Shown in pieces: positions 15,891 through 20,905 of a DNA stretch of 20,905 bases. Positions within the stretch are counted from its first letter, which is position 1. Every line of letters begins with the position of its first letter. The DNA comes from an uncultured Mycoplasmatota bacterium (lineage in GTDB: Bacteria; Bacillota_I; Bacilli_A; RF39; UBA660). Under the pieces are notes generated by a model that ran no database searches, was not told the origin of the DNA, and was given only the letters and a program-made list of their open reading frames with translations. The stretch spans positions 1-20,905 of the forward strand of contig URZL01000015.1 in assembly GCA_900552335.1 (NCBI GenBank). The letters run 5' to 3'. Both the position numbers and the translations under genes were made by a program.

Positions 15891-17513
15891 TTTTATAATT
15901 TGATTTAATTGATTAGTTTCTTCATCGATTGTCATAATTCGATATTGTTCTAAAAATGACTCCTCTATATTTAAAATTTCCGATATTTTTTTATTTGTTA
16001 GCTCAGTTGTATTATAACTCTTTAATTTTAAATAAAAATACATTTGTTCTTTTGGTGTTAAAAATTGTAGTTTTTCCTTTATGTAAGATGAATTCATAAC
16101 CGTTTCTATCTTTTCTGACTTATAAGTAGCTATTACTTTAAGTATTTCTACAATATCTGTTTCATAAAAATCACTTAAATGTAGAATATAATAATCTACT
16201 ATATCATCTATAGAAACTATTTTAAAAATTTTTTCTCTAATCGTTTCAATATAGTAAAAAATTGAATTTTCTTGTATTATTTTTGGAAGGAATAAAATAA
16301 TATCTTCAATAGCATGGACTTTATTTTTTATGTCCTTTTTTAGCAGTGATTTAATTTTGACTTTTGCATTTTTTAATGAATTTTTTTCTTGCATATTTAA
16401 TATAATGTCATTTCTTGTTTCTAACATTTCTCCACTATATAATTTATGAATTACTTCATAATAGTTTGGATTAGTAACTTGAAAATTTTCTACTATTTTT
16501 AATACTTCTTCTGCTTTTTCTTCTCCAAAAAAAGTTAAAAAGCCTTTTTTAGATTGTTTAACATTTTTATGTTTTGATACTTTTTGCTGGTTAAAGATTT
16601 TTTTTGTTTCTTTTCCAGATAATATTTTTCTTATCTTTACTTTGGCATTATTTAATATAATATTCTCTTGTTTACTTAAATTTACATGATTTCTTATTTC
16701 TAATCTTTCTCCACTATATCGTTTATGAATTACTTCATAATAGTTTGGATTAGTAACTTGAAAATTTTCTACTATTTTTAATACTTCTTCTGCTTTTTCT
16801 TCTCCAAAAAAAGTTAAAAAGTCTTTTTTAGATTGTTTAACATTTTTATTTTTTGATACTTTTTGCTGGTTAAATCTTTTTTCTGGTTCTTTTATTAGCT
16901 GTTGTTCGCCTTTTTGATCTGGCTCTTTTGTTGGTTGTTGTTTATCCTTTTGATTGACATGTTTTTGTAAGTGATAAATATATTTGTCTTGAATCATATT
17001 CATTAATTTTTTTAAAGCTGGGATTTTTCTTTTATCGACATCTTTCTTTAAAATTTCAAATTTTTTTCCCCAATAAAATTCACTTATCAAAGATTTTTCT
17101 TCGGAAGATAAATTTGATAGATATTTTTCTACCATTGGTTGAACATTAGGTGGAAAATTCTCTATAAATGAACCCTTAAGTTGCACTAATTGTGGTGCTT
17201 TTAAATTATCAGAATAGGTCTTATATGGCGAATTATATATCTTTTTTAGATTGCTTATTATATATTCTTCTGAATAACCAGAATCAACCATTTTTTGAAC
17301 CTTTTCTAATTTTTCTTCCAATGATTTTTCTGCCCATGCAAATCTTGTTTCTTCACTTCTTAATAAATAACCATCTCCTAAAAAATCACTTCCATATTTA
17401 TTCTTTATGGATATTCTTTCTTCTGGTGTTAGAACTTTGATTGATATTAAAATAACCTCTTTACTATAGTTATGATATTTTTCAAATATAGATACATTGT
17501 TTCCTTTACTCAT
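15876..17513 (-). CDS. Unrecognised 545-residue protein with duplicated helical (HTH-like) module
   Basis: I do not recognise this protein as a whole. It is lysine- and glutamate-rich and predicted soluble: no signal peptide or membrane helix. Residues 214-306 and 307-399 are a 93-residue tandem duplication sharing NQQKVSK, NVKQSKK, FLTFFGEEKAEEVLK and NYYEVIHK. Each copy ends in a helix (NAKVKIRKIL, NAKVKIKSLL). The pattern of a compact helical unit ending in a basic helix resembles sigma-70 region 4. Similar segments appear near 28-70 (LTPEERISIKNKYG), 133-185 (LSSEEKSLISEFYWG) and 480-530 (LTPKEQMYFYLKL, KKISEILNIEE). A polar Gln/Glu/Pro linker lies at 187-213. ATG 17513 has AGGGGGAG upstream and a perfect sigma-A promoter. 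The function is unknown; nucleic-acid binding is inference. Confidence 0.85.
   Translation of the reverse strand: MSKGNNVSIFEKYHNYSKEVILISIKVLTPEERISIKNKYGSDFLGDGYLLRSEETRFAWAEKSLEEKLEKVQKMVDSGYSEEYIISNLKKIYNSPYKTYSDNLKAPQLVQLKGSFIENFPPNVQPMVEKYLSNLSSEEKSLISEFYWGKKFEILKKDVDKRKIPALKKLMNMIQDKYIYHLQKHVNQKDKQQPTKEPDQKGEQQLIKEPEKRFNQQKVSKNKNVKQSKKDFLTFFGEEKAEEVLKIVENFQVTNPNYYEVIHKRYSGERLEIRNHVNLSKQENIILNNAKVKIRKILSGKETKKIFNQQKVSKHKNVKQSKKGFLTFFGEEKAEEVLKIVENFQVTNPNYYEVIHKLYSGEMLETRNDIILNMQEKNSLKNAKVKIKSLLKKDIKNKVHAIEDIILFLPKIIQENSIFYYIETIREKIFKIVSIDDIVDYYILHLSDFYETDIVEILKVIATYKSEKIETVMNSSYIKEKLQFLTPKEQMYFYLKLKSYNTTELTNKKISEILNIEESFLEQYRIMTIDEETNQLNQIIKNKNR
16431..16874 (-). repeat. Direct repeat, 279-bp period, within the 545-residue gene
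   Basis: 16431-16595 and 16710-16874 are near-identical (165 bp each), with an uninterrupted identical stretch of about 90 bp. The period of 279 bp is 93 codons, so the frame is kept. The high identity at the DNA level shows a recent duplication. Confidence 0.9.
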
Positions 17514-17544
17514 ATTAAACTCCCCCTAAACTGATTATATTTTT

Positions 17545-17573
17545 ATTATAAATATTTTATCTTTTTATGTCAA
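17545..17573 (-). promoter_or_regulatory. Consensus sigma-A promoter of the 545-residue gene
   Basis: Minus strand TTGACA (17573-17568) and TATAAT (17550-17545), both perfect, with a 17-bp spacer. It directly follows the T-tract of the upstream terminator. Confidence 0.88.
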
Positions 17574-17599
17574 CGAAAAAGAGGCTTATCGAAAGCCTC
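17574..17599 (-). terminator. Intrinsic terminator of the Gly-tailed DUF2207 gene
   Basis: On the minus strand GAGGCTT pairs with AAGCCTC across a 5-nt loop and is followed by T5. The stem and loop contain the last codons and the stop codon (17588-17586) of the gene. Confidence 0.85.
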
Positions 17600-19274
17600 C
17601 TCCGCCTCCTCCTCCACCGAAGGAGCCTCCTCCTCCACCAGATGAAGAAAAACCTCCTCCACCAGATGAATAAGACTGTGCCCTACTTTGTGCCAGACTG
17701 GCTGCGTGAACTCCGTTGTAACTAAAACTGTGAATGAAAATGATATCGTCGTAATCAAAACCATAATTTTGTATAACATCCGGATATAAATCTTTAAATT
17801 GTTTTGCTACTTTATCAGCAATTCCGAAGATGGAAGCAAACATCAAATATTCATCAAATAAATGAACTTCAATAGCTTCTCTTGTTTTAATATTAGTGAA
17901 TTCTATTAAGAATTTTTTTAAGCCTTTTAACTGTTTTGCTTCTTCTCTTAAATCAGGAGTTAAAGTATATTCTTTATGTTTAAATAACATTACTCTTTTT
18001 TCAATTTCAACTAGTTTTCCTTCAGCAATCAACGTGCTGGCTACACTATCCAATACTGATGTAAACCATTTTAAAATTCTTGAATAATGATTTTTACACC
18101 ACTTTTCAAATTCTTTTGATTGTAATAATCCATCTTTACTAGCTTGATATAACATATCGAATAATTCTTTTTCAAAAGAATTATTAAATTCCACATTAGG
18201 ATCTAAATGAATAATGGTTTCTTCTTTAGAAAATAAGCCATTCTTTTCTTTCTTTTCAATTGTAATCTTATTTTCTTTTAACCATTTTAACAACACCGCT
18301 CCTAATAAATCGGTTTGTTTTTTCATCAAATTAAAGTTATACGCTAAATAATAAGCCCTAAAAATATCTTTATTACAAGGTATATCTCTAAAGTTAGGTA
18401 CATCTTTTAAATTTTTTCCTTCTTTTCCAAAATTCAAACGATATTTTTGATTACTAGTTCCTTTGCTAGAATTTAAAATAGCGGATATAATTATGACCCA
18501 AACAAGAATTTGAATTAAAAGAGAAAATAAAATAGCGAACCATGGGGTATCATCCCCACTATGATGAATAGCACCTTCTTCTGCCATTTCATAGTAATAG
18601 TCAAAATTTTTATCTAAACTCTCTAAATTCTGAAAAGTGCCATTTGGAAATTTAATTAAAATAACCATGTATTCATCACTATCAAGACCATTTTTTGTAC
18701 TCATTTCAATATAGCCATCATATACATAAGCATATCCATCATAACCATATCCCCATACATCTAAAGTATCACTATAATTAAATGAACTGTGAATTTTAAT
18801 GTATACATTATCTGGTGCACTTGAAAAATCATATGGCATTAAACTAAAGTAAGTCATTTGAGAATCTTTTAATTGATAAACAAAATTCGTAATAGTATAG
18901 GATAGTACATAATTATGTTTTCCATAAGAACTAATTCCAAAACATAACTCCACTCCATCTGTTATAGAATGTAACCCGTTTTTATATGCTTTAGCATCAA
19001 ACGATGCACTGGTATTCCAAGAACTTAAAGAAGTAAAAGCTTTATCATCCATTAATACCGTAAAGTCTTTTATTTTGGATTTTCCTAAATTATAATAAGG
19101 CTTATATCCCTCTGTTCCACTTGATAATTTAGCATTCCATACTTCTGTAATATGGGCATCTCCGTTATCATCAATGTATACATCCATTGATACAGAAGAT
19201 ATGGTATTGGCTTTCACAAATGGTATAAAATTTATAACCAATATCAAGGTTATTAACTGAACAATTCGTTTCAT
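17586..19274 (-). CDS. DUF2207 membrane protein with glycine-rich C-terminus
   Basis: From the ATG at 19274 (563 residues) a signal peptide (MKRIVQLITLILVINFIPFVKA) leads to the extracellular DUF2207 beta domain (SVSMDVYIDDNGDAHITEVW). A membrane helix follows at about 247-268 (FAILFSLLIQILVWVIIIS), then a cytoplasmic helical/winged-helix-like region. The end is the family-typical tail of Ser/Gly runs ending GGGGFR (about 535-563). The start is set by AAAGGAGG 4 nt upstream; the longer frame to 19328 overlaps a terminator and promoter. It lies just downstream of lemA on the same strand, a pairing often seen in bacteria, which suggests a shared envelope role. The biochemical function is unknown. 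A terminator sits between them, so it probably has its own promoter. Confidence 0.9.
   Translation of the reverse strand: MKRIVQLITLILVINFIPFVKANTISSVSMDVYIDDNGDAHITEVWNAKLSSGTEGYKPYYNLGKSKIKDFTVLMDDKAFTSLSSWNTSASFDAKAYKNGLHSITDGVELCFGISSYGKHNYVLSYTITNFVYQLKDSQMTYFSLMPYDFSSAPDNVYIKIHSSFNYSDTLDVWGYGYDGYAYVYDGYIEMSTKNGLDSDEYMVILIKFPNGTFQNLESLDKNFDYYYEMAEEGAIHHSGDDTPWFAILFSLLIQILVWVIIISAILNSSKGTSNQKYRLNFGKEGKNLKDVPNFRDIPCNKDIFRAYYLAYNFNLMKKQTDLLGAVLLKWLKENKITIEKKEKNGLFSKEETIIHLDPNVEFNNSFEKELFDMLYQASKDGLLQSKEFEKWCKNHYSRILKWFTSVLDSVASTLIAEGKLVEIEKRVMLFKHKEYTLTPDLREEAKQLKGLKKFLIEFTNIKTREAIEVHLFDEYLMFASIFGIADKVAKQFKDLYPDVIQNYGFDYDDIIFIHSFSYNGVHAASLAQSRAQSYSSGGGGFSSSGGGGGSFGGGGGGGGFR
17589..17680 (-). 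repeat. Low-complexity DNA encoding the Gly/Ser tail
   Basis: Repeated cctcc/cacc triplets (GGN codons on the coding strand) form a GC-rich island in an otherwise AT-rich gene and encode the Gly-rich C-terminus. Such triplet runs can change length in frame. Confidence 0.7.
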
Positions 19275-19299
19275 ACATCCTCCTTTATATACTATATTA

Positions 19300-19328
19300 A
19301 TAGTATCAAAAAATAAACCTTGATTCAA
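19300..19328 (-). promoter_or_regulatory. Promoter of the Gly-tailed DUF2207 gene, inside the lemA terminator
   Basis: Minus strand TTGAAT (19328-19323), 17-bp spacer, TACTAT (19305-19300) with an extended TG. The -35 lies in the loop of the lemA terminator hairpin. An inverted repeat ATACTA/TAGTAT (19289-19306) around the start could be an operator (weak). Confidence 0.6.
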
Positions 19329-19336
19329 GGTTTATT
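19306..19336 (-). terminator. Intrinsic terminator of lemA
   Basis: AATAAACCTT and AAGGTTTATT make a perfect 10-bp stem with a 5-nt loop; on the minus strand it runs into T6. It begins 4 nt after the lemA stop codon. Confidence 0.82.
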
Positions 19337-19340
19337 CTCG

Positions 19341-19886
19341 TTAAAATTGTACTTTTGGAGCTTCTTTATCTTTTTCGCTAGCTTCAAAGAATACAGCTTT
19401 TTCAAATTTAAATAATCCTGCTACTAAATTAGATGGAAACATTTCTACTTTATTGTTGTAATTCAAAACATTGTCATTATAGAATTGTCTTGAATAAGTA
19501 ATTTTATTTTCTGTTTCTTCTAAACTTTTTTGTAAATCAAGGAAGTTTTGATTTGCTTTTAATGCTGGGTAAGATTCTACTAAAGCAAATAATCTAGATA
19601 AAGCTTGTGTCATGGCACCTTCTGCTTTCATTGCTTCTTCTGGTGTTTTTGCACCTACGGCTTTACTTCTTGCTTCTATTACAGCAGTTAAAGTTCCTTC
19701 TTCATGTTTTGCATAACCTTTTACAGTTTCTACTAAATTAGGGATTAAATCAGCTCTTCTTTTTAAAAGAACGTCAATTTGACTCCATCCATCTCTTACT
19801 TTATTTCTAAGTCTTACTAATAAATTATAAGTAGAAATAACATATAATACAATTAAAATTACAATGACTAAAATTATCCACCACAT
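19341..19886 (-). CDS. lemA: LemA family protein
   Basis: The 181-residue protein starts with one membrane helix (WWIILVIVILIVLYVISTYN) followed by the conserved LemA helical domain: LVRLRNKVRDGWSQIDVLLKRR, DLIPNLVETVKGYAKHE, then ALFALVESYPALKANQNFLDLQ-type segments and TENKITYSRQFYNDNVLNYN, ending with FPSNLVAGLFKFEKAVFFEASE. This is the normal family length. The role is not established; LemA proteins are helical-bundle membrane proteins often encoded beside TPM or DUF2207 proteins, as here. ATG 19886 has GGAGG 6 nt upstream. A -10 TATAAT lies at 19915-19910. The gene is divergent from sspI. Confidence 0.96.
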   Translation of the reverse strand: MWWIILVIVILIVLYVISTYNLLVRLRNKVRDGWSQIDVLLKRRADLIPNLVETVKGYAKHEEGTLTAVIEARSKAVGAKTPEEAMKAEGAMTQALSRLFALVESYPALKANQNFLDLQKSLEETENKITYSRQFYNDNVLNYNNKVEMFPSNLVAGLFKFEKAVFFEASEKDKEAPKVQF

Positions 19887-19909
19887 ATTTTTTCCTCCAT
19901 TCTAATAAC

Positions 19910-19938
19910 ATTATACTGTATTTTTTCATTTTTTGGAA
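19910..19938 (-). promoter_or_regulatory. Possible sigma-A promoter of lemA
   Basis: Minus strand TATAAT (19915-19910) with 17-bp spacer from a poor -35 (TTCCAA, 19938-19933). The -10 is perfect and 24 nt from the ATG. Confidence 0.45.
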
Positions 19939-19983
19939 TATTTTTTTATTTTTTATGAAAAATAATATAGAAAGGATGATAAA

Positions 19984-20196
19984 ATGAATATTAGTATAAG
20001 AGAACATATCAAAAGTAATTTTAAAAATACTTCTAAGAATGATTTAAGAGATAGTATCGAACAATCCGTTGTGGAAAAAGATGAGGTTGTTTTACCTGGA
20101 ATGGGTGTTTTATTTGAAATATTGTGGAAAAGTGAAAAAAATCAAGAAGAAATTTTAGATATACTGTGGAATTATTTTAACAAACAAGGACATTAG
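19984..20196 (+). CDS. sspI: Small acid-soluble spore protein SspI
   Basis: This 70-residue protein aligns by eye over its whole length with Bacillus SspI: an N-terminal ISIREHI (family form LRxAV), IEQSVVEKDEVVLPGMGVLFEILWK where the family has GEExxLPGLGVLFExIW, and a helical end (EEILDILWNYF). SspI is a minor spore-core protein made in the forespore. ATG 19984 is preceded by GAAAGGATG. I looked for a sigma-G type promoter upstream and found only poor matches. The stop codon lies in a hairpin, and a T8 terminator follows at 20230. The gene stands alone, divergent from lemA. Its presence indicates that the organism, or a close ancestor, forms endospores. Confidence 0.9.
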   Translation: MNISIREHIKSNFKNTSKNDLRDSIEQSVVEKDEVVLPGMGVLFEILWKSEKNQEEILDILWNYFNKQGH

Positions 20197-20211
20197 TTTT
20201 ATCTAATGTCC
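20188..20211. terminator. Hairpin at the sspI stop codon
   Basis: GGACATTAG and CTAATGTCC form a perfect 9-bp stem with a 6-nt loop. The sspI stop codon is in the first arm. There is no T-tract after it on the plus strand; on the minus strand CTTGTTTG follows, so it may also end the gene at 20268. Confidence 0.6.
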
Positions 20212-20229
20212 TCCGATTGTAAACAAACT

Positions 20230-20253
20230 TCTAGATTTTTCTAGATTTTTTTT
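20230..20253 (+). terminator. Intrinsic terminator of sspI
   Basis: TCTAGA-TTTT-TCTAGA forms a 6-bp stem followed by T8 on the plus strand, 34 nt after the sspI stop. Confidence 0.6.
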
Positions 20254-20267
20254 GAATAAATTTTTTG

Positions 20268-20905
20268 TTAATATTTATGATATTTTTGATAGTTTATTTT
20301 TTCTTTTTCTGGATAAACCAAATTTATTATTCTTAATATTTTTTCTAAATTTTTTTTATCATTAATTGAACTATTTGCAATTTGTTCTAATATATCCCAA
20401 GCTTTTAAAGCATCTTTTTGCCTTTCTGGATTATATAATTCTACATATATTTGTTTACCTATACTAATTATTTCATTTTTAAATATATCTTTAATTAATT
20501 GTGGTTCTGATTCTTTTGTTTTTGTAGATTTTTCTTTTTCATCCATTTTTTCTATATTCCTATTATTAACTACTTTACCAGACATGGTTATATATTTTTC
20601 ATCCGCTTTATTTTTCGAAACTTCTACTTTTGGTTCTGAAATTTTAATTTCTTCTGCTGTTTTAGATTCTTTTTGCTCATCTATTTTTTCTACATTTCTA
20701 TTATTAACTACTTTAACAGATTTTTTATCCGTTTTATTTTTCGAAACTTCTACTTTTGGTTCTGAAGTTTTAATTTCTTCTACTTTTTTAGATTCTTTTT
20801 GTTCATCTATTTTTTCTACATTTCTATTATTAACTATTTTAACAGATTTTTTATCCGTTTTATTTTTCGAAACTTCTACTTTTGGTTCTGAAGTTTTAAT
20901 TTCTT
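20268..20905 (-). CDS. C-terminal part of a protein with 42-residue repeats (start outside window)
   Basis: The frame stays open from the right edge to the stop at 20268 (about 212 codons); the internal ATG at 20585 is within the repeat region and is not a likely start. I do not recognise the protein. The visible N-terminal half is a charged repeat of 42 residues with SEPKVEVSKNK, VNNRNVEKIDE and KESK, in two good copies and one diverged copy. The end (EPQLIKDIFKNEIISIGKQIY, ALKAWDILEQIANSS, LEKILRIINLVYPEKEK) looks like a compact helical domain. No membrane helix is visible. The repeat is probably an extended, disordered linker leading to this domain. Confidence 0.75.
   Translation of the reverse strand, partial: EIKTSEPKVEVSKNKTDKKSVKIVNNRNVEKIDEQKESKKVEEIKTSEPKVEVSKNKTDKKSVKVVNNRNVEKIDEQKESKTAEEIKISEPKVEVSKNKADEKYITMSGKVVNNRNIEKMDEKEKSTKTKESEPQLIKDIFKNEIISIGKQIYVELYNPERQKDALKAWDILEQIANSSINDKKNLEKILRIINLVYPEKEKINYQKYHKY
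20607..20905 (-). repeat. 126-bp tandem repeat in the right-edge gene
   Basis: The same block starting tttatttttcgaaa occurs at 20607, 20733 and 20859, exactly 126 bp (42 codons) apart, with very few differences. It continues past the window edge. Confidence 0.92.

Noticed and set aside
17570..17779. Frame overlapping the Gly-rich tail
   Set aside because: It is an alternate-frame shadow of the low-complexity DUF2207 end.
19900..19983. Sigma-G promoter for sspI
   Set aside because: Best matches (GAATA at 19936 with AATAATA, or CATTATA at 19909) have wrong spacing or a missing half.
19825..20007. 60-residue minus-strand frame between lemA and sspI
   Set aside because: It overlaps both genes, has no binding site, and its content reflects AT-rich DNA.
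20607..20905. CRISPR-like regular repeats at the right edge
   Set aside because: The period is 126 bp with nearly identical 'spacers', a multiple of three, and one frame is open throughout, so it is a protein repeat.
1..20905. UGA read as tryptophan (Mollicutes code)
   Set aside because: TGA ends several complete genes at expected lengths and TGG is used for Trp.
1..20905. Prophage, insertion sequence or transposon
   Set aside because: No integrase, transposase or terminal inverted repeats were found; the only phage-like hint is the tip of one pilin-like protein.

Overview
The window is about 21 kb of AT-rich bacterial DNA using the standard bacterial code: TGA is a stop (cysS, the cysteine-synthase-like gene, the 545-residue protein) and tryptophan is TGG. 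Purine-rich Shine-Dalgarno sites, sigma-A promoters with 17-bp spacers, an HrcA/CIRCE heat-shock operon, a CCA-encoding tRNA and a small acid-soluble spore protein (SspI) point to a low-GC, spore-forming Bacillota (Bacilli-like). The species cannot be named from this sequence alone.

Layout from left to right. Positions 1-1625 hold the N-terminal part of a large modular type IV pilin-like protein that runs off the left edge. Positions 1807-8436 are a heat-shock operon on the minus strand in the order hrcA, grpE, dnaK, pepF, dnaJ. It is driven by a consensus promoter covered by two CIRCE operators. GrpE carries a very unusual cysteine-rich repeated N-terminal tail, and an oligoendopeptidase F gene sits between dnaK and dnaJ. 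Positions 8488-12178 hold a second type IV pilin-like gene, a DUF2207 membrane protein, a 138-residue unknown and a small Flp-type pilin. A DUF192 gene (plus strand) is divergent from the Flp pilin, and the two promoters share one -35 element.

Positions 12578-15636 are a minus-strand operon: a cysteine-synthase-like PLP enzyme, cysS and a YugP-type membrane metallopeptidase. A tRNA with anticodon CAT follows on the plus strand at 15776. Positions 15876-17513 encode an unrecognised 545-residue protein with a recent 93-residue tandem duplication and sigma-region-4-like helical modules. Positions 17586-19886 hold a LemA gene and a second DUF2207 protein with a glycine-rich tail. sspI (plus strand) follows at 19984. 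The right edge is the C-terminal part of a protein with 42-residue repeats.

The regulatory layout is very compact. Intrinsic terminators repeatedly overlap or touch the stop codons, and several promoters start inside or directly beside the preceding terminator. The best candidates for something new are the metallothionein-like tail on GrpE, the duplicated HTH-like protein, and the modular pilins on either side of the chaperone operon.
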